From positions 846,700-910,699 of the forward strand of contig NZ_CP011382.1 in the NCBI RefSeq assembly GCF_000734895.2: a stretch of DNA of 64,000 nucleotides, in the 5' to 3' direction. Position 1 is the stretch's first letter. Each line of letters starts with the position of its first letter. Positions 51,652 through 61,611 of the stretch are shown piece by piece. The notes beneath the pieces are model-generated. The model had not been told where the DNA came from. It worked only from the letters and a program-made list of their open reading frames with translations, and searched no databases. This DNA comes from Calothrix sp. 336/3. Lineage in GTDB: Bacteria; Cyanobacteriota; Cyanobacteriia; Cyanobacteriales; Nostocaceae. The translations under genes and the position numbers were made by a program.

Positions 51652-52062
51652 CTAGGGCAATTTGTAGCTCGCAACTCTAATAGTTAATTTTCCCTGTCGT
51701 GGGTCACTCTTAAAGATAAATGCACCCTGTTCTTTTTCGCCGCGAGAAAGAAAGTCTATTTGCTGTTCTCCAGATTCAACTTCTCCATTAATTTGCAGTT
51801 CAGCGATAATTTGTACTGATTCAGCAGTACTCCCGCCATGGTTAGTGACAGAAAAAGGAACATAATAGTAACCGGAATTTTCTTGAATTATCCCCTCTTC
51901 TACGGCTGATATTTTCGGTGGTTGTTGATTTGTTTTATCTTGCCAAATATAAATAACTAATCCCACCATCACAGCTAAAATTAATGAACTGATACTGAAG
52001 GAAATCCACTCAGCAAGAGTGCGTTTTGGTGTTTTTTGTTTATCTGCACTAGTGTGGTTCAT
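51652..52062 (-). CDS. TIGR02588-like single-pass membrane protein
   Basis: The ATG at 52062 overlaps the previous stop as ATGA; a longer frame from 52140 would lie inside the upstream gene. The 136 residues have a basic N-terminus, one membrane helix (FSISSLILAVMVGLVIYIWQ) and an outer beta-rich domain (YYYVPFSVTNHGGSTAESVQ, then EVESGEQQIDFLSRGEKEQG). It matches the TIGR02588 description of a small membrane protein always next to TIGR02587. Function unknown. Confidence 0.82.
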   Translation of the reverse strand: MNHTSADKQKTPKRTLAEWISFSISSLILAVMVGLVIYIWQDKTNQQPPKISAVEEGIIQENSGYYYVPFSVTNHGGSTAESVQIIAELQINGEVESGEQQIDFLSRGEKEQGAFIFKSDPRQGKLTIRVASYKLP

Positions 52063-52910
52063 ATTGCCAATCTCCCAGCAGCACCGCCAATAGTGGCAGG
52101 TAAACCTAGAATTAAACCATGGGTCAGCCAGACTGTCCAAGGGTCATCAAAACTCAAACGTTGAAAAAACCACAGCATAAATATAGCAGTTAAAACTGCG
52201 ATAAAATAGGTGACAACTGTTTCACTCAAAGGGTGTTGAAAAATGCCCTTTTGTTCCATTCTTTTCTGTTGATTAGCAAAGCCCGAGTCAAAAACAATAC
52301 CATAGGATATAACCAGAGAGAATGCCATAATTGCTAGTAACCAAGGACTGGTAACTGCTGCTGCTAACATTGCCACTTCATCGGTAGGAGCGATATTAAA
52401 AGCAACAACCATGGCACCAATTAAGGTCGCACCGATATCTGAAATAGTCGCGTGAAGTTCGCCCTTGATTTTGCTTCTGACAGAAGTTTTCTGCTGTTGT
52501 TCCTCATTTTGAAAATAGCGATCGCCACTTAAAACCTGATTTGCTAAAGCTACACCCAGGGTAAAGGGCATACTTTCAAACATGATTTTACCAACAGTTT
52601 CATTTAATGAGCCTTCCCCGTCAATTTCCCGGAGTAAAATTAACATCAAGGTTGTACAAACAATGCCGATGGCGATCGCCTCTATGCTATCCATGGCAGC
52701 ATCAATGACTCCAACATTTTGAGTTGTTCGGAAACCTGCGGTACGGTTCAACAAAAAAACAACCAAAAAATCGATCGCCAGAGCGACTATAATTTTCTCC
52801 GGTTTTACAAGGGAACCAATCCACCAAACTTCCATTGTGTATATCAGGGGAATTCCAAATAAAAATCCCCCGCAAGCTCCGCGAATCAAGTCTTTAATTT
52901 CATTGTTCAT
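52059..52910 (-). CDS. TIGR02587-like integral membrane protein
   Basis: This 283-residue protein has seven to eight membrane helices, beginning GACGGFLFGIPLIYTMEVWW and ending LTHGLILGLPATIGGAAGRL. It contains an FESMPFTLGVALANQVLSGD stretch and charged loops with DAAMDSIEAIAIG. It is co-transcribed and translationally coupled with the TIGR02588-like gene. The pair is conserved in cyanobacteria and some proteobacteria; its function is not established. Confidence 0.85.
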   Translation of the reverse strand: MNNEIKDLIRGACGGFLFGIPLIYTMEVWWIGSLVKPEKIIVALAIDFLVVFLLNRTAGFRTTQNVGVIDAAMDSIEAIAIGIVCTTLMLILLREIDGEGSLNETVGKIMFESMPFTLGVALANQVLSGDRYFQNEEQQQKTSVRSKIKGELHATISDIGATLIGAMVVAFNIAPTDEVAMLAAAVTSPWLLAIMAFSLVISYGIVFDSGFANQQKRMEQKGIFQHPLSETVVTYFIAVLTAIFMLWFFQRLSFDDPWTVWLTHGLILGLPATIGGAAGRLAI

Positions 52911-53276
52911 TGCAACGGAAAATATGATGGGTAGCAGATTCCTAACTTCTTGGAGGGAAGCTTTGTTACCTTATCTCTATCTGCTATTGTTAGCCAGGTT
53001 AAATACTAAGTTAACATTCAATCATTGAGGAACGAACTTTCTTGAGGTGTAGTTGAGATGCAAGTTCACTCATTCTTTAGTTAGATTTTAAGGGAGAGAT
53101 TTGAGTTGTGAGTAATGATTCTTATGGGATTAAGAAGCGTTTCTAATTCATATCAGGTGTAATTCGTGATTTGTAATGACTCGCTCCCCCAGGAGCTACA
53201 CCAAAGTAATAAAAAAAATCCTGGTCTTGGATATATTCCAGGATTTTAGTGAAATGGTGTCAAAAGCCCACAATTC
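52911..53276. other. Intergenic region with alaS terminator
   Basis: These 366 bp lie between the alaS end and the TIGR02587-like start. Apart from the terminator at 53210-53247 and a short CTCCCCCAGGAG hairpin (about 53184) nothing is seen. Confidence 0.6.
53210..53247 (-). terminator. Rho-independent terminator of alaS
   Basis: On the minus strand a perfect 10 bp stem (AAAATCCTGG with CCAGGATTTT) closes a 13-base loop and is followed by a run of Ts. It is 30 bp after the alaS stop codon. Confidence 0.9.
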
Positions 53277-55925
53277 TTAACTGAAGGCAGAAACTAACTG
53301 ACTTTTCGCTTGGGCGATCGCCTCATCTAATTTACTGGCATCTTTTCCCCCAGCTTGGGCTAAATTAGGTCTACCACCACCTCCACCACCGCAGATTTTC
53401 GCAATTCCCCCAATAAATTTCCCAGCTTGCAGTCCTTTTTGATTGACATCTGCGCCAAAAGCTGCAACTAGGGTAACTTTTCCTGGCTCAGGTACAGAAC
53501 CGAGAACTACCGCACCCTTAGCACCGAGTTTTTGCTGTAATCTTTCCCCAGCAGTTTGCAAGGATGCAGCATCAACTTGATCAATTCTGGCGACAATTAT
53601 CTGAAATTCACCCACATTTTCCACCGTTGTCAGCAAACTATCAGACTTGGCGATCGCCAATTCACTTTTCAAGCTTCCGACTTCCTTTTGCAAATTCTTG
53701 ACTTCGTTTTGCAATCCGGTGATTCTGTCGCTGATTTCCTCTGGTTTGACTTTGAAACGATCGCTCAAATCTTTGACAACGCGATCGCGCACTTCTAAAT
53801 AGTCGAGAATTGCCGCACCAGAAACCGCCTCAATCCGTCGCACTCCGGAGGAAATACCACTTTCGGAAATGATTTTAAATACACCAATCTCAGCAGTATT
53901 AGTGACGTGAGTCCCTCCACATAATTCCATGGAAACACCTGGAAAATCGATAACTCGGACTTCATCTCCATACTTTTCCCCAAACATGGCTGTAGCACCT
54001 TTTGCCTTAGCTTCCGCAATAGGCATGACTTCTATCTGGGCAGCATGGGCTTCAGCAATCCAGCTATTAACCTGCTCTTCCACCTGTTGCACTTCCTCTC
54101 CAGTCAGAGCGCGGGGACAATTAAAATCAAAGCGCAACCTATCGAAGGAAACCAAAGAACCCGCTTGGGAAATCCCCTCATCCACAATTTTTTTCAAGGC
54201 AGCTTGTAACAGGTGAGTGGCGGTATGATTCGCCTGGGCACGACGACGACAACCGCGATCAATTTGGGCAGTCACCGTATCTCCAACACGGATAGTACCT
54301 CGCTCGACCCGTCCAAAATGCACAAAAAAGTCTGATTCCTTCTTCACATCATGAATCAGAACGACAATTTCATCCCCAGAAATATAACCCTTGTCACCAA
54401 TTTGTCCCCCTGACTCTGCATAGAAAGGGGTTTGATTCAGCAAAATTTGCACCTCATCACCGGCTTGGGCTTCCTCCTGGGCAACCCCTGCTACCAGTAG
54501 GGCAGTAATTTGGGCTGTGGTGGTAGACTGCTGATAACCCAAAAATTCCGTACCCTGGATATGCTCTGCCAACTTATCCAAAGCACCCTGCACCGTTAAA
54601 TCAATGGTTTCATGGGCAGCTTTGGCACGCTCTACCTGTTTTTGCATCTCTAGGGCAAATTCCTGATCATCCACGGTTAAACCCTGCTCTCCAGCGATTT
54701 CCTCTGTCAATTCCTTGGGGAAACCGTAGGTATCGTAGAGGGTAAAAGCATTGATACCGCTAATTTGGGTTTTGCCCTGGTTTTTCACCTCAGCAATGAT
54801 TTCATCCAGTAATTTCTCACCCCGCTCCAGGGTTTTGAGAAACTGGGATTCTTCCCGTTGCAACTCAGCTTTAATCGCAGTTTCCCGTTGCCGCACATTC
54901 GGATAGGCAGATTCTGACAGAGAAATTGCTGTTTCTGCCACCTGGGTAGTAAATTCCCCAGAAATCCCGATTAATCTGCCATGACGCACTACCCGACGAA
55001 TTAACCGACGCAACACGTAACCCCTACCTACATTCGACGCCCGAATTCCATCGGCTATCATATGTACCACTGCACGGATGTGATCACCAATGACTTTTAG
55101 GGATACTTGGGTTTTAGCTGGTGCTGTACTATATTCAATCCCAGAAATTTGGGCAGCTGTTTGAATAATCGGGAAAATTAAGTCCGTTTCAAAATTATTC
55201 GGCACTCCCTGAAGAATTTGTGCCATCCGTTCTAAACCCATCCCCGTATCAATATTGCGATTTTGCAAGGGGGTAAGATGACCTTCAGCATCCCGGTTAT
55301 ATTGCATGAATACCAGGTTATAGAACTCGATGAACCGACTATCATCTTCTAAATCAATCTTGTCATCACCCAGTTCCGGGTGGAAATCATAGTATATCTC
55401 AGAGCAGGGTCCACAGGGTCCTGTCGCCCCCGATGCCCAGAAATTATCATCCGCACCCATCCGTTTAATCCGCTTGGGGTTAACTCCAATTTTATCCAGC
55501 CAAATCGCCAATGCTTCGTCATCTTCCTCGAAGACACTGACTACTAAACGTTCCGGTGGTATTTGAAAAACTTGGGTAGAAATTTCCCACCCCCAGGCGA
55601 TCGCCTGTTCTTTGAAATAATCCCCAAAGCTGAAATTACCTAACATTTCAAAGAAGGTATGATGACGTTTGGTCACACCCACATTTTCAATATCATTGGT
55701 ACGGATACATTTTTGTGATGTTGTCGCTTTGGGAAATTCGGGAGTCCGTTGTCCTAAAAATATCGGCTTAAATGGTAGCATCCCCGCGATCGTCAGTAGT
55801 ACGGTGGGATCTTCCGGTACTAGGGATGCACTGGGTAAAATCTGGTGTCCCCGTTGAGCATAGAAGTCCAGGAATTTTTGACGAATTTCGCTACCACTGA
55901 AAGATAATAGGGGATGGGAAGACAT
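53277..55925 (-). CDS. alaS: Alanyl-tRNA synthetase
   Basis: This 882-residue class II synthetase charges tRNA-Ala. The catalytic domain (about 1-260) has [40 protein letters not shown] and [20 protein letters not shown]. The editing domain (about 560-730) has the zinc motif [11 protein letters not shown] and [14 protein letters not shown] coiled coil ([20 protein letters not shown]) precedes the C-terminal DHHA1 domain with [15 protein letters not shown]. All motifs are intact and the length is standard. It is monocistronic with a strong terminator. Confidence 0.97.
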   Translation of the reverse strand: MSSHPLLSFSGSEIRQKFLDFYAQRGHQILPSASLVPEDPTVLLTIAGMLPFKPIFLGQRTPEFPKATTSQKCIRTNDIENVGVTKRHHTFFEMLGNFSFGDYFKEQAIAWGWEISTQVFQIPPERLVVSVFEEDDEALAIWLDKIGVNPKRIKRMGADDNFWASGATGPCGPCSEIYYDFHPELGDDKIDLEDDSRFIEFYNLVFMQYNRDAEGHLTPLQNRNIDTGMGLERMAQILQGVPNNFETDLIFPIIQTAAQISGIEYSTAPAKTQVSLKVIGDHIRAVVHMIADGIRASNVGRGYVLRRLIRRVVRHGRLIGISGEFTTQVAETAISLSESAYPNVRQRETAIKAELQREESQFLKTLERGEKLLDEIIAEVKNQGKTQISGINAFTLYDTYGFPKELTEEIAGEQGLTVDDQEFALEMQKQVERAKAAHETIDLTVQGALDKLAEHIQGTEFLGYQQSTTTAQITALLVAGVAQEEAQAGDEVQILLNQTPFYAESGGQIGDKGYISGDEIVVLIHDVKKESDFFVHFGRVERGTIRVGDTVTAQIDRGCRRRAQANHTATHLLQAALKKIVDEGISQAGSLVSFDRLRFDFNCPRALTGEEVQQVEEQVNSWIAEAHAAQIEVMPIAEAKAKGATAMFGEKYGDEVRVIDFPGVSMELCGGTHVTNTAEIGVFKIISESGISSGVRRIEAVSGAAILDYLEVRDRVVKDLSDRFKVKPEEISDRITGLQNEVKNLQKEVGSLKSELAIAKSDSLLTTVENVGEFQIIVARIDQVDAASLQTAGERLQQKLGAKGAVVLGSVPEPGKVTLVAAFGADVNQKGLQAGKFIGGIAKICGGGGGGRPNLAQAGGKDASKLDEAIAQAKSQLVSAFS

Positions 55926-57171
55926 AGGTAGTTACAAAAAGTACGAACAAGAATAGGGTAATAATGGTTATTGGTTGATCAACAATAATAATGAAGAATC
56001 AAGACCAACGCTTCATCATATTCTGACATTTCTGAGGAAAGTTTCCGCCTCAACTTTAGGTAAACAGGGTTAAGTGCTGAATCCTGAGACAAAGTTTGCT
56101 GATTATTCTCCGGACTTGTGCAGGTTTCCATAGTGGCACATTTATTCGTTTACCAAAAAATAAACGCTTACAATCTTGTGTGAAAAGTTTTATCTGGATT
56201 TGCTAATCCATATATTCGGTTATGACAGTAGAAAGCACAGTCACAGGTATCAACTGCGATCGTTACACTGTAGCAATCATCAATCTATCTTTGTCGTGGA
56301 GCCGAGACTTAACAGCAAAAATTTTTCCTTACCTGAGAATATATTCTCTATATTATCTAGCCAAGCTCCCCTTGGTGCCTGGTTAACATTTGGTTAAGAC
56401 TAACAGCGATTCTTCTCAAAATGCCAAGTCAGCATTCATCACTGGGTAGTTATTACTGAATGGACTTAGGGAATATACTCATAAAATCAATCCTTAAAAT
56501 CATTCGCATTCCTAATCATATAGTCAGTTATTCATTTAGCTGGATGTGACGATTCATCACTGATGGACAATAAAACCAAATCGTCATGTATCTTCTTTAT
56601 TATGCCTAGTTGGATATTTATCCATCTAGTACAGGATGTCAGACATAAATATTTAGTTGCCAAATCCCAAACAGCTGATTTGGCTTTAGCTCCTACCTTG
56701 TGAGACTCAACTAGATATTTTGTAAATACCCAAGTTTCCCCAAAACAGAGAAAGGAAAAAATCAAATGGATATTTTGAGCCTATCTGTAAATTCTACGCA
56801 GGCAATGATTTTTTTGTGGATCCGGGTATTTGTGGAAATTATTAATCATAAAAACCCTTTGATATCGCTAAATCCTGGAAATTACCGTAATATCCGGATA
56901 CATACTGTGATTATTCAGTATTTTTACTGTTTGAAATTATGTAACGAAGGACAGAAATTAGGTATCAGAAAATTCAACCCTTACTCGTGTAGTTAACTTA
57001 AGTATGAAGAGAGGATGAAATGGAGGATTGCTTGTGCATAAAACACTGAGAACATAGAATATGAGATAATACCCCTTGCCAAAAATTTAGGCACATCTAA
57101 AATATTTCAGGGAACACCAAATTTTATCGGTGCTCAACCCATAGCGTTGAAGTAAGGCAATAAGCAAAGCA
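55926..57171. other. Long intergenic region, no convincing gene
   Basis: The 1246 bp hold several short open frames (for example plus 56176-56397 and 56766-56996, minus 56532-56765) with no recognisable family and uneven composition. The frame at 56766 has AAAGGA eleven bases upstream, the only hint of a real start. No repeat, tRNA or terminator was identified. Part of the region must be the promoter and leader of the diguanylate cyclase gene. Confidence 0.5.
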
Positions 57172-58194
57172 ATGAATATTTCTATTCTGGTCTTTGGAAG
57201 TGATAAATTTGTCGGCACACTTCCGGATCAGATCCGTGATACAAACGCTTTTAGTGTGGAAGTTATCACTAATCTGAATCAGGTGGTGTCGCAAACTCAA
57301 ATTTCGCCACCAGACATCGTAATTGTACAGGCTAGCATGGATGGCAGCATCGAGTTCTGCCGTTGGTTAAAGGAACAAGCCCAACTATCGTGGATCTACT
57401 GTATTCTCCTAGAAGACAGAGCCACCCTTTTAGCCGAACGTAGTAAGTATGGTTGGCAGTGGGAATTGGAAATGACTTCTACAGCACTTCAGCAAGGTGC
57501 TGATGCTTATATATGGCAGTTGGCAGAAAAACTTACTCCATATACGTCAGCAGAATTAGCTGCCCATCATGGTTTATTATTGGCTCAGGTGATGGTGGGG
57601 TTACGGAAGGCGCAAAAATACCGTGACTTAGTGAGAACAAATGATATTTTGTCGGCGATCGCCCTCGCTGATTCTTTGACGGAAATTAGCAACCGTCGGG
57701 CTCTAGACTGGGAATTACCGCGACAAATTCAAAAAGCTCGCACCAACGAAACCCCCTTGAGCTTAATTATTTTAGATGTAGATTTCTTTAAAAAAGTTAA
57801 CGACACCTACGGACATTTGGTAGGCGATCGCCTATTACAACTTCTATGTACCAGAATTAAGCATAATTTACGCTTCCAAGACACCCCTTTCCGTTACGGT
57901 GGGGAAGAATTCGTGATTATTCTCACTAATACTAGTTGCAATGAAGCAATGGGTGTGGCAAGACGCTTAAATCGGATTGTCAGTGAGCAACCTTTTGCCA
58001 TTAACAATGAGTTGGCAATTAACGTCACAGTCAGTTTGGGTACAACTTGTCTCCAAAATGATGATGATTCTAAGGGGTTAAGCTTACTACACCGCGCCGA
58101 TCAGTATCTGCTACAAGCTAAATCCTCTGGACGTAATCGTGTTATTGGTTGTGATAACTATTCCCATAGTCACCTACGGGTAGTTTCATCTTGA
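57172..58194 (+). CDS. Diguanylate cyclase with degenerate receiver domain
   Basis: This 340-residue protein has a receiver-like domain (about 1-120) whose phosphoacceptor position is Gln53 (PDIVIVQAS) and which lacks the N-terminal acidic pair, so it cannot be phosphorylated in the usual way. The GGDEF domain (about 155-330) has ADSLTEISNRRAL, LDVDFFKKVNDTYGHLVGDR and GGEEF (243-247). The inhibitory site RFQD (234-237) is five residues before GGEEF, as needed for product inhibition. It should make cyclic di-GMP. It is a single gene and converges on the next one with only 11 bp between. Confidence 0.9.
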   Translation: MNISILVFGSDKFVGTLPDQIRDTNAFSVEVITNLNQVVSQTQISPPDIVIVQASMDGSIEFCRWLKEQAQLSWIYCILLEDRATLLAERSKYGWQWELEMTSTALQQGADAYIWQLAEKLTPYTSAELAAHHGLLLAQVMVGLRKAQKYRDLVRTNDILSAIALADSLTEISNRRALDWELPRQIQKARTNETPLSLIILDVDFFKKVNDTYGHLVGDRLLQLLCTRIKHNLRFQDTPFRYGGEEFVIILTNTSCNEAMGVARRLNRIVSEQPFAINNELAINVTVSLGTTCLQNDDDSKGLSLLHRADQYLLQAKSSGRNRVIGCDNYSHSHLRVVSS

Positions 58195-58205
58195 TAGTTA
58201 TCTTT

Positions 58206-58880
58206 TTATTTTTCCGCTATTACCTGAATACATTCTGCCACAGTTGCTCGTTGCCCCATGGCGTTAACTAATGCTTCATAGGTTGTCCAATTTTCCTCTA
58301 GCAAGGTTTTCGCTTGTAAGAGGCAAAATCGCTGTTTCTGTGCTGATGCATTAGGAGCAAAACCAACGCTAGCAAGAATTTCCCCCAACTTGCTTCTATC
58401 GTCTGCACCACCTTCCGAGTTTTGATAAACTAGGGTTTCTGCGGCAATTCCTGCCATCCAAACTGTACAGTAACGATCCAACATCTGAGCGGTGATTTTA
58501 CCTGTTTGCAGTTGGCTTATTAATTCTTCGTCGGCAAAATTTACACCACCTTGCCCGGTTTGCCCTTGTCTCCAAGCTTCCCACGCACTGAGAGTATAGC
58601 CAGCAACGGGAATACCTAACAGATGAGCCACTAAAAAATGTCCCGCTTCATGACGGAGGATACGTTCTCGATGTTCAACAGAAAACCCTGCTAACCAATC
58701 TAAAAAGATAGTTCCTCCCTTTCCTTGGAGACTGAAACTATCAAAGGTGGCAACCCCTAAGAGTGTAAAAGTGGCGATCGCGGGAATCGTTGGTGATAAA
58801 TTTAACAATGGTCCTAGTAAACTGGACATTGTCATCACAAAAATAGAGATGGCAACCAGATTTAAAGCAGTTTGACTCAT
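58206..58880 (-). CDS. FtsH peptidase (M41)-like membrane protein without AAA+ domain
   Basis: This 224-residue protein has two N-terminal membrane helices (NLVAISIFVMTMSSLLGPLL and PAIATFTLLGVATFDSF). A peptidase-like domain follows with HEAGH at 77-81 and a downstream acidic stretch (EGGADDRSKLGEILA) that can supply the third zinc ligand. The ATPase part of FtsH is absent. Such stand-alone M41-like proteins occur in cyanobacteria and plant chloroplasts; here the zinc residues look intact, so it may be active or act as a modulator. Confidence 0.85.
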   Translation of the reverse strand: MSQTALNLVAISIFVMTMSSLLGPLLNLSPTIPAIATFTLLGVATFDSFSLQGKGGTIFLDWLAGFSVEHRERILRHEAGHFLVAHLLGIPVAGYTLSAWEAWRQGQTGQGGVNFADEELISQLQTGKITAQMLDRYCTVWMAGIAAETLVYQNSEGGADDRSKLGEILASVGFAPNASAQKQRFCLLQAKTLLEENWTTYEALVNAMGQRATVAECIQVIAEK

Positions 58881-59147
58881 AGGGGAAAAGTCGTAGAAAC
58901 TTTGGCTGTGAACAGATGAACTGAGATAAATTGTATGGCAACGGGTGAAACTGCGGTCAGCATTTGATGATTCTCTGATAATCTATCTGGCGATACGTCA
59001 AAGGCAATCAGCTGGGCTTATCGCTTGATAACTTTCAGATGCTTAACATTTCTTTATTATCTCCTATTTCTTCCAAATATGCACAGGGAAATTGCGTTTT
59101 TGGAATCAGAATATTAGATTAATGGATACTTGAACCGTGTCTTTTCT

Positions 59148-60002
59148 CTATTCAAACACCACTGTTCTATTGCCATAAACTAAAACCCGATTTTGCAAAT
59201 GTAAGCGGACTGCTCTAGCTAAGACAACTCTCTCCAAATCTTTGCCTTTGCGAATCAAATCTTCCACTTCATCACGATGACTGACTCGCACCACATCCTG
59301 CTCAATAATTGGTCCTGCGTCTAAGTCTGCGGTCACATAGTGAGATGTCGCTCCAATAATTTTGACACCTCTTTCAAAAGCTTTGTGATAAGGGTTAGCA
59401 CCGACAAATGCTGGTAGAAAAGAATGGTGAATATTGATAACTTGGGGGAATTTTTGCACAAAATCAGTGCTGAGAATTTGCATATATTTCGCTAACACCA
59501 CCAGGTCAATATTATATTGTTGTAAAAGTTCTAACTGCTTGGCTTCTTGTTCTATTTTTGTATCTTTAGTGACTGGCAAGTAATGGTAGTCAATACCAAA
59601 TTGTTCGGCAGTTGATTGCAGATGAGGATGGTTGCTAATAATTAGGGGGATTTCTGCGGCAAACTCCCCAGCACGATGTCGCCATAATAAATCTAGTAAA
59701 CAATGGTCTTGTTTGCTTACCCAGATAGCAATGCGAGGAACTGTGTCTGAAAAATGTAATTCCCATTTTGCCTGTAAAGGTTGGGCGATCGCGGCAAATG
59801 CTGGAGCAATCAAATCTCGTGGTAAATTAAATCCAGTAAGTTGCCATTCTAGCCTGGTGAGAAATAATCCGGCGGCAAAATCTGTGTGTTGGTCAGCATG
59901 AATAATGTTACCACCATTCGAGTAAATAAAGTTCGCAATTTTGGCGACTAACCCTTTTTGGTCTGGACAAGATATTAATAATATGGCAGTGGAATTAGTC
60001 AC
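59148..60002 (-). CDS. purU: Formyltetrahydrofolate deformylase
   Basis: The GTG at 60002, with AGGGAG nine bases upstream, gives 284 residues; a TTG at 60023 would add seven. The N-terminal ACT domain begins with AILLISCPDQKGLVAKIANF. The formyltransferase-fold domain has VLAKYMQILSTDFVQKFPQV, INIHHSFLPAFVGANPYHKA and GATSHYVTADLDAGPIIEQD, with the Asn-His-Asp catalytic set (N, H in NIHHS and D in DLDAGP). It frees formate and tetrahydrofolate from 10-formyl-THF, balancing one-carbon pools. Single gene. Confidence 0.95.
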   Translation of the reverse strand: MTNSTAILLISCPDQKGLVAKIANFIYSNGGNIIHADQHTDFAAGLFLTRLEWQLTGFNLPRDLIAPAFAAIAQPLQAKWELHFSDTVPRIAIWVSKQDHCLLDLLWRHRAGEFAAEIPLIISNHPHLQSTAEQFGIDYHYLPVTKDTKIEQEAKQLELLQQYNIDLVVLAKYMQILSTDFVQKFPQVINIHHSFLPAFVGANPYHKAFERGVKIIGATSHYVTADLDAGPIIEQDVVRVSHRDEVEDLIRKGKDLERVVLARAVRLHLQNRVLVYGNRTVVFE

Positions 60003-60623
60003 GTTGCTGCGCTCCCTGTTCAAAATTCATCATCCCCATAAATTAATTTAGGTCATTACATACTTTTCTATTTCAGTCTTTATCAATTTCAGATAATATC
60101 TGCAAAGCATTTTTGATTATAGAATGCAAAATTTGTAAAAATTATTACCTTTTATTAATTCTTTAAAAGCATACTGTAAACAGGTAATTAAAATCATTCA
60201 TCTCATAATATATTATCCCCCTCAATCCTAGATAAAAATGATAACAAGACTGTAGCGATCGCTTTAGCAGAATGGAGTTCTATCGTCAATCATCACCTTC
60301 TATAACCAGTTATTGGTATTTGACTGCTCATTATTTTGAGGCTTCTTTTCGTCCTTGACAGACACAAGACATAGAGCCAAAGTCAGTGTTTGAGTATAAT
60401 TTTCTCAAAAATAATCGGAAACCTGCCAATTCAATATGTATAAAATATAATATTAGATATAGATTTTGAATATTTCGATAATTACGCAGACAGTCCCATA
60501 CTGTAACTTTATATACTTAAAACCAGGCAAGTGCTATTAATAACCAGTTAACTGGAAAAATTAAACAGCAATTATACTGATATTACCCTACCAACATACT
60601 TACTGTTACAACCAAAAAATCCG
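60003..60623. other. AT-rich divergent intergenic region with a small palindrome
   Basis: These 621 bp between purU (minus) and the small membrane gene (plus) contain one HIP1 site (about 60257) and the 12 bp palindrome CCAGTTAACTGG (60544-60555), about 70 bp before the plus-strand gene. No gene is seen. Confidence 0.55.
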
Positions 60624-60908
60624 ATGATGTTGCAATTATTATTTACTTATTTCCTTCTCGTCTGTTACTTGATGATGGCATACTACTTTTTTAATGTGTG
60701 GTTAGAATTTTTTCTAGAAGACGAAGAAATGAACTCCACACAGCGTCGTATTTCTAGCATTGCTTTAGTCATAGGCAGTGTTTTCTGGATATTGGTAGTA
60801 CCCTTTGCCTATCTAGAATTATTAAAATTTCACAGAAAGCATAAGGAAATCATCAATTTACTGATTCACACATCTACCAGGATTAATTTTGAAGATGAAT
60901 CAACTTAA
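60624..60908 (+). CDS. Small two-helix membrane protein, unknown function
   Basis: This 94-residue protein begins MMLQLLFTYFLLVCYLMMAY, a membrane helix, followed by an acidic loop (FFLEDEEMNSTQRR), a second helix (SIALVIGSVFWILVVPFAYL) and a polar end. The composition and charge profile support a true membrane protein. No family was recognised. It stands alone and converges on the DUF4340 gene. Confidence 0.72.
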   Translation: MMLQLLFTYFLLVCYLMMAYYFFNVWLEFFLEDEEMNSTQRRISSIALVIGSVFWILVVPFAYLELLKFHRKHKEIINLLIHTSTRINFEDEST

Positions 60909-60951
60909 AAAAATAGTGAATCATGTATTGTGATGTCATCAAACTAACTGT

Positions 60952-61575
60952 TTATTGTGCTGGTGAAGGTAGGGGAGGTAGAGTTTCTGGTTTCGGTTTT
61001 AACTGGATATTAGTTTGGGGTTGTGTCCATTCATAAATTTCACGGTTGACAGCATTTTTAAAGTCTGTAGAAACTATTAATACTTCTATATTCCCCTGAT
61101 TTTGAGTCTGTGAATCGATTCGAGCATATACATAACTATTATTGAAAGTTGATTTTCCTAGGGAAATTTGATGTTTTTGTTGATTTTTTAAGATAACCTC
61201 AATAGTTGCACTGGGTTTAGATAAACCATACTCGGCTAATTGATTGGGAGAAACAGATAATCTTTGCTCAGTTTTACCCTTAACTAATGCATCTAATAAA
61301 TAGCTGACAATCGCATCATTAGCGGGAGCCTTTTGTGGAGATTTCATCAACCATTGAGGACGTTCTGAGGTGAAATTCCGTTCTAAATTGATGGTGTGAG
61401 TTGTGGTCTTAACAGTTAAAGATTTGACATCATCACGGGAGAAACTAAAAATCTGTTGTTTTTTTGTTTGAATAACAGTTTGTTGCTCTTTTAAAAAGAA
61501 TTCATAGGTAGCAACAAAACCACCTAAACCAATAGCGACAAGTACAAGAATTATCGTTGTGCGTTGCAGTTTCAT
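60952..61575 (-). CDS. DUF4340 protein of an ABC-2/GldG-type operon
   Basis: This 207-residue protein has an N-terminal membrane helix (TTIILVLVAIGLGGFVATYE) and an outer domain with DVKSLTVKTTTHTINLERNF, SYLLDALVKGKTEQRLSV, and PNQLAEYGLSKPSATIEVIL, the typical DUF4340 repeat. It is the third gene of the minus-strand operon after the ABC permease and GldG-like genes, 36 bp from the latter. The complex is thought to be a transporter-linked exoproteome or envelope system; the substrate is unknown. Confidence 0.85.
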   Translation of the reverse strand: MKLQRTTIILVLVAIGLGGFVATYEFFLKEQQTVIQTKKQQIFSFSRDDVKSLTVKTTTHTINLERNFTSERPQWLMKSPQKAPANDAIVSYLLDALVKGKTEQRLSVSPNQLAEYGLSKPSATIEVILKNQQKHQISLGKSTFNNSYVYARIDSQTQNQGNIEVLIVSTDFKNAVNREIYEWTQPQTNIQLKPKPETLPPLPSPAQ

Positions 61576-61611
61576 AGATGAGGTGATAGGTAATAGAAAA
61601 GCTCCTCTCCT

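Noticed and set aside
56532..56765. Minus-strand frame ending HDDLVLLSISDESS, reminiscent of the end of PP2C-type phosphatases
   Set aside because: Only a few residues resemble that family, and no upstream phosphatase motif is found in any frame.
56766..56996. Plus-strand frame with a fair ribosome site
   Set aside because: The 76-residue product has no recognisable domain and odd composition; it is left as an unsupported possibility inside the spacer.
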